Of a stretch of 64,000 bases of DNA, positions 21,175 to 33,661 are shown piece by piece. Location of the stretch: the NCBI GenBank assembly GCA_030789695.1, contig JAULAV010002416.1, positions 609,212 to 673,211 on the forward strand. Reading direction: 5' to 3'. Under the pieces are notes generated by a model, which was not told the origin of the DNA, ran no database searches, and worked only from the letters and a program-made list of their open reading frames with translations. Each line of letters starts with the position of its first letter. Position 1 is the stretch's first letter. The DNA comes from Scilla litardierei. Lineage: Eukaryota; Streptophyta; Magnoliopsida; Asparagales; Asparagaceae. The position numbers were made by a program, and so were the translations under genes.

Positions 21175-21894
21175 GAGTCGCTTGCCCCGGGTGTGTGTAC
21201 TCCCAGGGCCCGACCAAGTTTTTGGCGCCGTTGTCGGGGATTTCGGCCGAGTGACAAACCCTGTAGATTTCCAGTAAGTCGGGGGTTTTCGGGAGTCTGT
21301 CTTCAGAGATGACTCGACCGAGTGGCTTTACTCACTCGGCCGAGGGGCATTCCATGCTCGGCCGAGTCGGAACTCTCAAGTCGACTGTAGATTTCCAGTA
21401 AGTCGGCCTCTTTTTTGGACGGATTTTCCGATGCCACTCGGGTGAGGGGATCTCCATACTCGGCCGAGTGGTCTATCGTCACTCGGCCGAGGGCACACTG
21501 ATATTCTTCTGATATGCGTGTCCGGTCTGGTCGACCGAGCGAGCTTCTTTGCTCGGTCGAGGGAGTGCTTCACTCGGCCGAGTGACATGCTGTAGATGCA
21601 CAATCTTCTTTGTTTCTCCTCCTCGTCGCTCCTACGAAGTTCCTTCTTCTTCCACTCGTCTTCCATCACTGAATGGCCCTCAAAAGAGCTGTGGGTGACA
21701 CTCCGGAGTGGGTGCAAATCCTCTTGATCTCAAAATCACTCCAAATCGCTCCATATCTCCTGAAATACGACAAAAACAAGAAATAGTGAAAAGCATCGCA
21801 ATATTGTCGAATAATCGTGGAAAACGCGATATGAGCGATCAAAGTGGCATGCAAACATGCAGAAAAAGGGTGTAAAATATGGAGTGATCAAAAT
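21175..21894. repeat. Rearranged LTR insert in the H leader, with inverted LTR head
   Basis: The segment has two parts. 21175-21240 repeats the LTR tail and primer site in direct orientation. 21241-21890 is the reverse complement of LTR positions about 19215-19868, ending exactly at the LTR terminus (GGAGTGATCA). The word CTTTGCATGAACAC is present on both sides (21161-21174 and 21895-21908), so the insert sits at the start codon of gag. The inverted part carries its own set of CTCGGCCGAG palindromes. Confidence 0.85.
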
Positions 21895-21900
21895 CTTTGC

Positions 21901-22950
21901 ATGAACACAAGATCGACGGCAGATCCAGAGGATATTATATTTGATCCGGAGATCGAACGTACCGAGAGGAGGATCAGAGCCGAGAGAAGGCACGCTACGG
22001 ATGATAATTGTATGAACCACACGGAGACACCAGAGGAAATAGCGGCACGTATGGCGAGGATCATATCCATCAGAGATAGGCTTTGGCCTAAGACTTCTTC
22101 CACCACTTCATCCATCGCCATGCCAGAATTGGCTGCGGAGAAGAATTTTGAGCTAAAGACGGGATTGGTAGTATTGATGCAACAAGACCCGTTTCATGGG
22201 AACTCCCATGAGAATCCGCATTATCACATCCAGCTCTTCTTGTCCAAGTGCGCCACCTTCCAAATGCCGGGCTTTTCCGTTGATGCAATCCGACTGTGGC
22301 TCTTCCCCTTTACACTCAAAGACAAAGCTTTATATTGGTTGAGGACGTAGGTGAAAGGTATATTCACTACTTGGGATGAGTTGGCTAGCGCCTTCGTTGA
22401 CAAATTCTACCCGCCATCCAAGACGATGAAGATATGGAGTGCTCCCATGTCCTTTAAGCAAGGACCGCAGGAGACCCTATACGAGGCATGGGAGCGCTTC
22501 AAGGATTTACAGCATCAGTGCCCCCATCACAGTATAGAAGATTGGGAGCTTGTTCACAGTTTTTATAATGGACTCCAACCGGGCACGAAGCAAATTATAG
22601 ACGCAACCGCCAATGGAGCCATACTATCGAAGACCCCGGATGAAGCTATGGCCTTACTAGAGGAGATGGCCTCTAATAACCAACAATGGGGCGATGAGCG
22701 AGGTCATTCTTCTTCCTCCTTGAAGCCCACTAGCATATATGAGGCCAAGGCTGTAGCGAAGCTTTCAAACAAATTTGACTCTCCCCACAAGGTAGTGGAA
22801 AGATTGGAGAAGTATATCACCGAGCCACATGTAGCACCCTCTACGTATACGCCGATAAGCAATATGAGTGATTGGCAAGACCAATCTCAAGTCATGCATG
22901 TAGGAGGAGAGCATGGAGATGGGGCCTTGGAACAAGTGCAATATGTTGAA
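21901..22950 (+). pseudogene. Gag of H
   Basis: The frame starts at ATG 21901 (MNTRSTADPED), right after the rearranged insert, and is interrupted by TAG at 22348-22350. Blocks: NPHYHIQLFLSKCATF, AIRLWLFPFTLKDKALYWL, TTWDELASAFVDKFYPPSKT, ETLYEAWERFKDLQHQCPHH, FYNGLQPGTKQIIDA, PDEAMALLEEMA. This is the retrotransposon gag domain of Athila/Tat elements. A one-base shift near 22945 leads into the frame of the protease ORF. Confidence 0.85.
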
Positions 22951-24511
22951 GGGGAACTCCGGATATTGGGCCAACCCGGCCACAAGAAACCATCTGGGCT
23001 TTTCGTATGCAAACAATGATTATGCTTTAAACCCGCCGCCACAAAAACCTCCTCAAGCTCGGCCTCCACTACCACAACCTCGGTATCAACCGAGGGGGCC
23101 ACTGCAACAAAGTTACTTGCCTAGGGAACAAGCGGGACCGTATAGACCGCCCGGTTACAACCAAGGTTGGAGAGCTCCCAACCCACCTCAAGCTCAACCA
23201 CGATCGGACCATGAAGCTAGGGTGGAGGAATTCATGGTGGAGCAAAGAAAGATTAATGCTAGGTTGACGGCGGGACAAGATTCACTAAATACCGTCGTCG
23301 CTCAACTTGAAGAGCAACTTGCGTTGCTAAACAAGAACACCCAACAATTACCGGCTCAACCCGATCCCAATCCACGAAGCAACACCGGCCACATTAATGC
23401 GGTGGTGACGGTTACAACAAGGGGCGGGAAGGATACCACTCCCGCTATGACCCAAAACAAGCAACCTTTGGTAGAGATTTTGGAAGAAAAAGAGCCGGCG
23501 ATTGAGGAGGAGAGCCAAAAAGAACCGCTGGGAGGAGGAAATTCTGAAGTGGCGAAGCCTAATGACGAGCACCGCTACATGCCACCGGTACCATTTCCAC
23601 AACGGCTAGCTAGAGCCAAGATAGAGAAAAGGCTCGCCAAGTTCCTTGAATATTTGAGGGGAGTAAGCCTCAATATTCCTTTCCTAGATGCTATAGTGGA
23701 AATCCTGTCGTATGCAACGTTCTTGAAGGACTTGATATCGGGAAAGAAAAGGAAGGAGAAAATCATGCTTGCCGAACAAGGAGCTTGGTTTACCCGGAAG
23801 GAAAAGGAGCCTGCGAAATTCAAGGATCCCGGGAGTTTTCGAATCCCTTGCACACTTGGAGGCGTCCCGTTGCAAAAAGCTTTAGTTGACTTGGGCACGA
23901 GTGTGAGCTTAATGCCCCTTAGCATGTTCCAGAAATTGAACACGTGCACCGACTTGAAGTTGACCGACATGAGAATTCAACTTGCGGATGGTCGGATTAC
24001 TAGGCCGGTAGGGATTGCGGAGAACATTCCACTTCAAGTTCCGGGAGGAATATGCTTACCTTGCGATTTTATTATCATGGACATCAAGAAAGTGGGCGAC
24101 ACTTCACTTATACTTGGACGCACGTTCCTTGCCACCGCCGGTGTTATAGTCGACATGCGGGAAGGAACTCTATCCTTGAATGTCGGGAACATCGAGGTCG
24201 AGCTTCACATACCCAAAGCCATGAAGCATATGCCCTATCACGAGGAGTTGGACTATGTGGATCTCCTCGATGAAGTGATTGAAGAAGCTATTCCCCACTC
24301 TATTGGCGCCCTCCATGACGATGGCTTTGAGGAAAGTCAACCTTCTAGCAAAGGAGAGAATTTGGAGGACCTCCAGATAGCTCCACGGCCGATGATGAAG
24401 GCGACGCTGATGTCGCAAGAATACGGGAACTTTGTAAGCTCTCGGCGGCCAAGAATCCAAAGGAAGCTCCACCGAATAGCAGATCGCTGTCACCGGCCAA
24501 GAAGAAGATAG
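22913..24511 (+). pseudogene. Gag C-terminus and protease of H
   Basis: The 532-codon frame starts with the gag tail: an asparagine, proline and glutamine rich region to about residue 100, then a coiled-coil-like stretch with VEEFMVEQRKINARL. The aspartic protease follows, with GGVPLQKALVDLGTSVSLMP. The active-site motif reads DLGTS (23888-23902) where Athila-type enzymes usually have DLGAS. ILGRTFLATAGVIVD is the second conserved protease block. No zinc knuckle is visible. The frame ends in the region where RT should begin, so the protease has no downstream enzyme. Confidence 0.85.
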
Positions 24512-25868
24512 GAATGAGCTCTAGCTTGGGGGACTTATCCCCCAACATTACCCATGATGAAGGGGCACCGAGGAAGACCAATGATCATCACGACCCAAAT
24601 CCAAGTGGCCTTCCCGGCAAATTTGACGGGCGTATCTCGTATGCGCCCAACATCACGAGCTAAACGAATATCTAAAGGGGTCAAGCTCATGACCTTAAAC
24701 GAGCGCTTGTCAGGAGACAACCCGACGGTTTTTGCATTGTTTTTATTTGATTTTCATTTTTGGTTTAGATTTTTATTAGTGTTTAGAGTCTAGAGTCTAT
24801 GAAAATCGTGACAACGGGTCCTAATTTTCATGACAGAAGATGGAGAAAGAGAGATCACTCATATGGAGGATGATCGAGGCAAGGGAGAGCGCTCCAAGAG
24901 TGCGCTCAGGCCTTAGGAGGAGGAAGAAACTGACTGGAGGAAGAAAAACAGAGACTGGAGCGAAAACGGAGAGCCGTTGCAGAAAACGACATGTCACTCG
25001 GCCGAGTAGCATCTGCCACTCGGCCGAACAAAGACTCCACTCGGCCGAGTGGAGCACCAATCAGGGAAGTTTCTACAGACCAACTCTCTGTCACTTTCTG
25101 TAAGTTTTAGTCTTAATTGCCATTCGGGCAAGTGACTTGTCACCCGGCCGAGTGAAACAGATACCCTCCCAGTTCTATAAAATTGCTGAGTGGCAGAGCC
25201 ACTCGGCCGAATGGAGTTTCTCCATTTGGCCGAGTAAAGCAAAGCCACTCAGCCGAGTCGTAAGTGGCGAGGATATTTTCAAATTTTTTTAGTTTACGCC
25301 CCTCGGCCGAGTGGCGTTCTCACTCGGCTGAATCGTAACAATCATATATACGCAGCAGCGGCAGAGGCGCGGTTTTTGAAACGCAAAAAAACCCAAATCA
25401 CGCCCGAGCCACTGCCGCTTCATCTCCCCTCACCCACTGCGATCGTCCCTCCCTCGCCCGAATCGACGTCGCCGACTCACCGTCGACGCCGACGTCGACG
25501 ACGCCGACGCCCACCGCCGGCACCGCCCCCAAGCCGCCGATCACCCCTTTTTTGCCCCGAAATCCCCATTTCTCCTCATTTCTCTTGATTTGTATGCATG
25601 TTACGCCCCAAATTCAAATTAATTTCCATATCTATCTATTATCCCTTATCTCCCCCATACGTATTGATTATTATTCATTGATTCTATCGTTTTCGTTTCA
25701 GGCTAGCTTGGGGGAGCTTTGGGAAGTTTTAGGACATGTACGGAGCTTCGCAGAGGAGGCATCTCTTCACACGCACTGCTGATTGCTCTCGCGGCGTGTT
25801 CAGGTATACTCGTTCCATTATTTTGTATGTCGCATTACTTATTTGGGTGAGCACGTCTCGCGGCACAT
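24512..25868 (+). other. Pol deletion junction and leader of the H env-like ORF
   Basis: AGCTTGGGGGACTTATCC at 24527-24544 is followed at about 24697-24730 by AACGAGCGCTTGTCAGGAGACAACCCGACGG-type sequence, which in Athila/Tat elements normally lies after integrase. RT, RNase H and integrase would have to fit in a few tens of bases, so they are deleted. 24990-25345 holds another CACTCGGCCGAGTG array. 25430-25560 is C-rich with CGACGCCGACG repeats. A second AGCTTGGGGGAG lies at 25705-25716. Confidence 0.75.
24990..25345. repeat. Second CACTCGGCCGAGTG array of H, upstream of the env-like ORF
   Basis: About ten copies or halves of the same palindrome as in the LTR (for example TCACTCGGCCGAGTAG near 24992 and CACTCGGCCGAGTGG near 25028). 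It lies 500-900 bp before the env-like ORF, so it may belong to an internal promoter. That is inference from position only. Confidence 0.85.
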
Positions 25869-27854
25869 ATGCCGTCGCGCACTAGGCCACGTACACGGGA
25901 AGCCGCTGCCAAGCGGAAGAGGACCGATGATCCTGGTCCCTCTTTCACTAGGGAGGACTCCCCTCCACCTAGACCACCACCACCCACACAGCCGCTTCCT
26001 GCCGATCCCGTTCCACCACCCGCTCCCGCCGTCGGGCCGATGGGGATTACGTTTCAAAACGACGCACACCGCGCCAGATTCGAGCGTATCTACCATCGCT
26101 CGGTAGTACCCTCTAGGTTTGCACACCTATCTGACCTAGACCACCTAGGAGTACTTAAGGGGCTTCTCACGTTGTACGACAACGTGGGATGGCGTGATTT
26201 TCTATCGGTGTCGGCGGATACTTACATCCATCCGACACTAGAGGTCCTTAGTTCCATTAACCGAACCCCTGGAGGATGCTCCTTCCGTTTGATGGATCGA
26301 GAGTGCGAGATCACTCTCGACATGCTTAGAGCATTTTTCCAGTGGCCCGCCGTCCCTGACCCAGACCGTGTCTACGCTCCCACGCACATCCCACCCTCGT
26401 CGTTCGACACCCACACCTTCTGGACCCGGATCACGGTATCCCCACTCGCCTTTGACCCTAGTAGGGCCAAGGCCTCAGCTATCCTCCACCCCTGCCTCCA
26501 CATTGCGCAGTGCCTTATGGCGACTACTTTTCTCGCGAGGTACGAGCCCGGGACCATGTCTACGTCAGAGCTCTACATGCTCTATGCGATGACTCGCCCT
26601 AAGGTTCTAGATAGGGGTAGCGACGTCATGGTCCCCGCCGTCGAGATTGACATTACCAGCTGGTATTTGGACCGCATCATTATTTCAGTGAGCGCTCGCT
26701 CACCTATCTGTTGCGGCGGTCTGATCACCCTTTTGGCCCTTATGACCGGCATGAACCTACCTGATGACTTGCGCCGACCTCCAGGCCCCACCACACTTTC
26801 TATAGATGTTATGGCCCGGATGAAGATGCTTCGTCCCCACGGTCGTCAGCACTGGGTGTGGTTGCACGGTCCCTTCAGCGCTGATTATATGGTTCTCCCG
26901 AGCCCCGCTCGGACACAAATTGGACCGGCTCACGGGGACTGGATTCCAGCGATGGATCTCCTTATCCCCTCCGCCTACGTGCTTGAGCCCGAGGATGCTG
27001 AGCAGGCACCCCCTGCACCACCTGTCAACCCCGTGATCCCTCAGCCTGCACCTGCACTGTCTGCACCTCCCGACACCTCTGTCCACACGTCTGTTAGTGT
27101 CGGGAGCACTTTAGCTGAGTCATCCACCACCACCACCACTGCGCCTATCTCTGTTGAGCCAATTACCACACTGAGCCCCGAGCGTCCACCCACCATTCTT
27201 GAGAGCGGTGAGTCTTCCTTTACCGCTGCCGTGGAGACCCTCTCCCGATTGCTGTTCTCGACTCCTGGAGAGTCATCTTTTGTGCCCTTCACAGCCTCCC
27301 CAGTCGTCGACCTTTCGGTCTCTACCGCCCATGTCTTTACTGAGAGCATCGTGACATCTGTCCCCACGTCTGCGTCACTGACCTCTCACACCACCTCGTC
27401 GTCTGTTTTCACTTCCACTTCTGATGCTGCTTCCACTTCGACCTTTCCTGCGGCCCAGCCTCGCACAGAGGTCGGGCATCACTTAGTGAGCACAGCACCA
27501 CTACCCCACTTCCCTGCTGGACCCATCCTCTACACTGCCCGCGTGAGACAGCCTCGCACTTCCCCTGTTAGACTTGTGCGTCCCTCTACTCCACCACCCC
27601 CCGACACTCTAGTTCAGAGCATTCGTGCTCTTGAGGGGGCTGTTAGTGGACTTTGAGGGGACTTTAGGGCTCTCTCCGCCACGATCAGTGCCGTGCAGAC
27701 CCGCGTCGCCATCCTTCCCAGTATTCAGGCTTGCCTGAACCAGATTCTGGCGTGTCTACCTCCACCACCGACACCCACCCAGCAGCTACCACGCCCACCA
27801 CCTCCACCTCCACCTCCGCCACAGGATGGTGCTGGTGCACCACCCCCAGCCTAG
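25869..27854 (+). pseudogene. Env-like / Athila ORF of H
   Basis: The frame opens at ATG 25869 and runs 595 codons to TGA at 27654-27656; beyond it the frame stays open to TAG at 27852-27854, and the TGA is one C-to-T change from CGA. Residues 1-60 are basic and proline-rich. Residues about 60-370 form a globular region (SDLDHLGVLKGLLTLYDNVGW, FRLMDRECEITLDMLRAFF) like the plant Athila ORF family placed where env lies in retroviruses. The rest is serine, threonine and proline rich. There is no clear signal peptide; a weak hydrophobic stretch lies near residues 275-295. Its function is unknown in this family. Confidence 0.75.
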
Positions 27855-29785
27855 ACACACACTGGATTCCTTCTATATTTCTGTTGTTTTGCTGGTTGTT
27901 TTTGGAGCCTGATGATTTTTTCCCCCCTCTTCCACATACTATTTTGGTACCTATTTGGTCATATCTTTTTATCTCTTTTTGGGAGTGAGGGAGAGTCTTT
28001 TGGGGACACTTTTATCTGCATCATTCTGATCTCTGCATGCATCATTTACATTCACCTCATATTTTCTTTTTCTTTTTCTTTTATTTTCATCATGCATGCA
28101 TCCTCACCCACCCCACCCATTTCGCGTCTCTCGGTGTGCCACACTTTGCACATTGAGGACACTGTGCACTTTAGCTTGGGGGAGTGAGTTCTCACACTTT
28201 TTGCTTTTTATCACCTTTTATTTTTATTTTTTCCACCTTTTCTTTGTTTTTACACCATTTTCACTCACTTTTTTCGTTTTTTATCATGCATCACATTTTC
28301 TTATCTTTTTGAGAGTGCTGCATTTCGTAGTAGTTTCTATTTTCTTTTATCCTTATTTCTTTCATCTTTTGCTAGAGATGACTTTTCTATGATGATGATG
28401 ACGTGGTGATTAGCTTATCTCTGTTTGCATGCTATTTTGTCACGCCATAGTTTTTATTTCAGTTATCATATGCTTTGTCATACTACGCATTTGAGATAGT
28501 GACCAACCTTTTCGTAAATGAATATGGATGAAATTCTGTTATTAGCTGAAGTCTGATAATTCATATGTATGCTTTTCGTAGAAAACACACCAAGCTTCAC
28601 GCATTGATTGCTTATATCTGGAGTATTGCTTTCCTTTCTTATATCACTTCTTATTGCATGAAAAATGTACACCTCACTTTCAGGTTGAATGAATGAATGT
28701 TAGGGTGATATAACTGGACTAGTTTACTTTCTGAGATCAAACTGAGTAGATTACATTACTCTGCTGAAGTTGTTGTGCACGTCTTATAGAGTGAACCGAG
28801 TGTTACATTTATTTCTTTCTCCACATATCTTGAGCATTAATTCTCTATTTATATTCATTGGTGAATCTCCCTTTAGCGGATCCTATATTGGCAATTCCCC
28901 AACTTTATAAAGTTCATGCTCCACTACCCCAAAAATCAAAAAAAATTTATATATATATATGTATATCTTTCTATCTTTTGATTTGGGATCACAGTTGTAT
29001 ATAGATATCTCTTGATATTAAAAAAAGAAAAAGAAAAAAAGAAAGAAAAAAGAAAAAAAGAGAGAAAAAGAAGAGAAAAGAAGTTTATACATGATCCCAT
29101 CTCACATTCTTTCTCTCTTTCTTCCCTCTTTTGTTTTTATTTTATCATGGAGCTTCAGAAATGGGGAATATATTTATTGATTTATCTTATGCCACCACGC
29201 TTATAGATAAGATTGGGGAAGAGGAACCAATGATGTGTGTGAGAGTGACTACCTGACTGTGCATAACAACCTAAGCTAGGTAATTTTCTATACTTGGTGA
29301 GATCACTAAAAGTTTGCGAAATCCAGGAATTGACACTTAGCATACATTTCATGAAAACCACTCTTTTCTATTCTTATTGCTCAATATTGTGTGATATCTC
29401 TTATACTCCAGATAGAAAGCATTCAATTGAAAAGTGTGTGGTCTATGATTATGCATACCGCTTTAGATGCTTCAGACGATGTTAATTCTAGAATGATTCC
29501 GTATCTCATATTATTTTGCTATTCTGGGGTTTTCTATTTTGAATGCATCCACATACGATGGTATCGAGATAAAAATCTTTGGCGTGAATTTTACATTTGC
29601 TTGTGATACATGAGTAAGCAAAACCCACGTCCTGAGAAAATGATCTAGCACCTCTCCCTTTGCTTGCTTTCTTTATTTTCTATCTCTTCCATCTTTCCTT
29701 TTTGTTTTTATTATTATTTTTTCCATCGGGCTCGCCTTTTACTTAACTTCCTCGAGGACGAGTAAGAGGCAAGCTTGGGGGATTT
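27855..29785 (+). other. 3' untranslated region of H with polypurine tracts
   Basis: It contains ACATTGAGGACACTGTG and AGCTTGGGGGAGTGAG at about 28148-28189, a T-rich part, a short TA repeat near 28948-28960, an A/G-rich simple repeat (about 29018-29081), and the final tract AAGCTTGGGGGATTT (29771-29785) after CCTCGAGGACGAG. The last tract primes plus-strand synthesis at the 3' LTR. No coding frame is convincing. Confidence 0.8.
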
Positions 29786-29984
29786 TGATCACTCCATATT
29801 TTACACCCTTTTTCTGCATGTTTGCATGCCACTTTGATCGCTCAAAACACGTTTTCCACGATTATTCGACAATATTGTGATCCTTTTCACTATTTCTTGT
29901 TTTTCTCGTATTTCAGGAGATATGGAGCGATTTTGAGTGATTATGAGATCAAGAGGATTTGCACCCACTCCGGAGTGTCACCCA
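29786..29984 (+). repeat. 3' LTR of H, first part
   Basis: It matches the first 199 bases of the 5' LTR (from TGATCACTCC to GTGTCACCCA) and is cut by F. The last five bases, ACCCA (29980-29984), are the target duplication of F. Confidence 0.95.
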
Positions 29985-30967
29985 AGTTGGATCTGGATCC
30001 TAGCCTAGAGGGGGGTGAATAGGCTTATAAAAATAATTCGTGCAACCCACGAATAAGCACACGCAGTTATAGCAGCAACAGGGTAAATAAAAAGCAGACA
30101 CAGAGTACACAGTAGATTTACCCTGGTTCGGTCGACCCTTCGACCTACTCCAGCCCCCAAAGCAGATACTAGTATTGAATAGCGCAATAGGTACAAAACC
30201 ACAAGTTAGAGAACGCTCAGAGCACCCTCTACGTCTCTACACTCGCCAGACTCTCAGTACCCCACACACAGTGTTTCCTCTCACTACCAATCCTAGTAAT
30301 GCTTTCTACCAGCTAGTCCCAAAATAGCTGGGTCCCACTTGTCTAGCCCCAACCAGACAAGTCCCAAAATAGTCACAAAATAAATGGTAAAGTTTTCCCC
30401 TACGAGGATCTAACACAACAACTACACAAAATAATAATAAATAGAGTTTAGGAATCTTAGTTTGTGTAGCGGCATGTCCTCGTCAATCAGCGCGGGTCAG
30501 ATCAATCTGACAAGTAGTAGTCTCTGATGTCCCCTCAATAGTTTGCCCCCCGCTCTATGAAACTTGCACCCTCTGCGTGAGTCGAGATTTAATTCCTTTG
30601 CTTGCTGCTCTTTGATGAAGTGCTCTTTGATGAAGGCACCAAAAATTCGGCTGTGTGCTTTTCGTTTTGGACATGCACAACAAAAACAACCAGTGAGGAG
30701 AGAAACAATTAATGAAGCAAGGTTCGCCCTGGGGAAATATGATTGGTAGGGCAAAAAAATATTGTGCGGCCTCTTGATTTAAACAAAATTTCGGCTACCT
30801 GAGGATTCTCTTCGGCACCATCTTTTTTTTGTGCGGCAGATCCCCTGAGATTTCTTTTGTGCGGCTGCTTCAAGGTTGTGTAGCTTTTCCCTTTTGGTTC
30901 TCCTTTGATGGCCGGTGCTTTGAGATCAAGGGGAAAGCAATAAATAATAATAAGAAGAATGTTTAAG
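29985..30967 (-). repeat. Left LTR of F, first part (3' LTR on the coding strand)
   Basis: It starts AGTTGGATCTGG where the other LTR has TGTTGGATCTGG, so the terminal T is mutated. The word CTAGAGGGGGGTGAATAG follows. It ends with TTAAG (30963-30967), one copy of the target duplication of G. Confidence 0.92.
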
Positions 30968-33458
30968 TGTAACGCCCCGCTTCCCAAAAGACACCGGAAG
31001 CGAGAACGTTACGCGGTCCGCTTGAACTGGAGCGGTGAAGCTCGAGTTCAATAAGCGTCTGTGATAAAAACACAGAAAAGGGTCCTTGCATTTGCGTATC
31101 AGAACAATCAGAACACAACAATGATATAGAGATAAAAGCCACATCCAGAGATTAAAAGTTCGTACATGAAATTAAACAGCCACAGCTGGGCTTAAAGTAG
31201 CAACAAAGAAACGTACATAACTACAACAAGTGCCTGAAAGTAAACTAAGAAAACTGGAAGTGAGGGGTCCTCTAGTCCTCAGCTGGAAGAGGCACTGCGT
31301 CAGGTGCGAACTCCTGACTCTCCAAGTCTGGCGTCTCGTACGGGTCCTCCGGGTACTCAAGCGCTGGATCTGACATACATCCACAAACAATGAATGTATG
31401 TCAGCTAGGGTCTGCAAGAAAGTGTTAGCATCCCAAGATAAGATATTTGATATATATGAATTTTAAAAGCATTAATAATTTAAGAAAGCGACTGCAGTAA
31501 TTTAATATTGAACAATTTTGTTGAAGCATGATAAGCACTCCTAACATGCAGTTCTAGACGTTTGCAAGATTAAAGTTGGGATTTTCTCTGAGTTCATTAG
31601 CATGACGATATTCCAAGAGACCAAAGTTAGCGTTGTAATTTCCATGTCAAGAGTTAACATTCTAATCTAGGGTTCACGCCTTTAGGTCGTGTTAAGAAGG
31701 TCGTTCCTCTCACGGAGGCTTACCGTGATTGACGCTAACCCACCGCGTGCGGGTGGTGCTCTTGAGGAGAGTACCCTCCATACGCCCAGTGGCCGCTCAA
31801 CCCTAACCCCACCCAAAAGTTTGCCGGAGCACGAGACGGCCTAGTCGACTCACACGACATCACGATATCACGATACCGCCTTCGAGGCGCACGATTGTCG
31901 CGATGTCAAAATTTGTTAATCATGTCCGGATAAAAGAAATTTGGTGTTATCAACATTATTACATTATGGTGACGGTTCTACACCGCAAAAGTGGGTTAAA
32001 CGATTTTTATGGCAATCTCAAAAATAATGACGAACACGGTTTCACTAGACTTGCTACAGAAAACATTTTTTTCTCATAATTGTTTTAAATTAAGGTATAT
32101 CATACGATATACCGTTGGATCCCAAATTTCGTCCTAGTCATTATGATGTCAATTTTGTACATCATTTCACGCCTAGTTTTTGAGTTACACCGCAATACAT
32201 AAAGATGGCGCAAAAGTGTCAAAACTTCAGAAATTCATATAAAATCAAATACTCGCCTGTTTTCGATGTTCTTGGTGTCGTTGGAATCGTCTCGACGTGT
32301 AATACGCTGCGGAGGGCTTGGTTCACTGTTTTGGCAGAACATAAAATCAGAATATGTGTTTCTTGTTCAGGACAGATTTACAAAAAGCCCCTACGACGTC
32401 TAGCGATTCTTTTTTATTAGGTTTTCTGTCCTATGATGGGGGTTAAGAGTTGTTAAAGGGGTAGATCTACTAACCGTAAGTGCAGAGGAGGATCGGAACG
32501 TCCTGATGGTAGCGACGACGCGTCGGGTGCTCTATAGACGGTTGCGACGCTTGGAGGAGGAGGTCCCGGGTTGTTTCCGAGGCCATGGAGGGTGGCCAGC
32601 GTTTCTGGGCGTCAGTGAGAGGATGCCGCGTCATTGGCCCAGGCTGCTGTTGCATGGATGAAGGGCTGCCGGCGGCTGTGGAAGAGGCCTGCGCGCGCGG
32701 ATGGTGGCTACAGGCGTGGCTGGGAAAGGAGGAGGGGGAGGCCGTGAGGGGGATCTTGGGAGAGGGGCTGCAGCTCGTTTGCAGGCCGTTGCGTGGAGGA
32801 GGGCGGAAGAAGGAGGAGGCTGTCGGGGGGATGAGGCCGTGACCTGGGGTGCGGGAGTGCAGGCGTGAAGAAAGGAGGAGGGTGGCTCACGGGTTGCGTG
32901 GAGAAATTTGACAGGGGCGGCTGCAGATGTTAGGTGGGGAGAGGAAGAATATAAACTAGGGTTTTATAATGACAGTTGTAGGTTGGGTGCCCTAGGGTTT
33001 ATTATTATAGAAAGAGAATAGGGTTAGGTTGCGGCTGGGAAATGGGCTTAGGGTTATATCTCTAGTGTTTTATTATAAAAGTGTTTGTAGGGTTTGTGAT
33101 GGGGATAGGGCTTGGGTAGGCTGTGAATAGCTTGGGGTTTTATTTGTTCATACTCCCTTTTTTGTGTGTTAACGTTGTGTTCGTGAGTTGTGTTTGTGTG
33201 GGTACGTTGTGATTGCGGCTAGGTTAAAGGAGGATCCCATTTTGGAAAATAATTAAGGGTTTTAAATATTATTAATAGGATTTTTTAATGGGTATAAACT
33301 AGGAAACATTAGCTATTCAATAGGTTTACAAGAGTTTTTAATATGAAGGCTATTTAAACATTTAAACAGGGTTCAAAATTCGAAATTCGAATTTTGAGTC
33401 AAAAATTTTAAAACAATTTTAAGAAGAGCCCCTTTAAAATAATTTACTAAAAGAGAAA

Positions 33459-33507
<49 letters not shown>

Positions 33508-33623
33508 GTGGGAATGACAAAAATGGATATGGGTACGGTGACAGAAGCATCGGACTACGGATACGGGAAGAAATACACAGGAGAAAAATACAGATAACGT
33601 AATGATGAGAACCGGTCGTTACA
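30968..33623 (-). repeat. Left LTR of G (3' LTR on the coding strand)
   Basis: 2,656 bp, TGTAACGCCCCGCTTCCC...CCGGTCGTTACA on the plus strand. It contains an AAT/ATT simple repeat (about 33463-33507) that is partly self-complementary and a GC-rich segment near 32480-32880. Open frames inside are not conserved as genes. Confidence 0.93.
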
Positions 33624-33661
33624 TCCTACCCACCTTAAAGAAAATTCTGCCCTCGAAATTC

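Noticed and set aside
25376..25588. Arginine-rich small protein
   Set aside because: The arginine run comes from a GACGCC simple repeat in the leader of the H env-like ORF.
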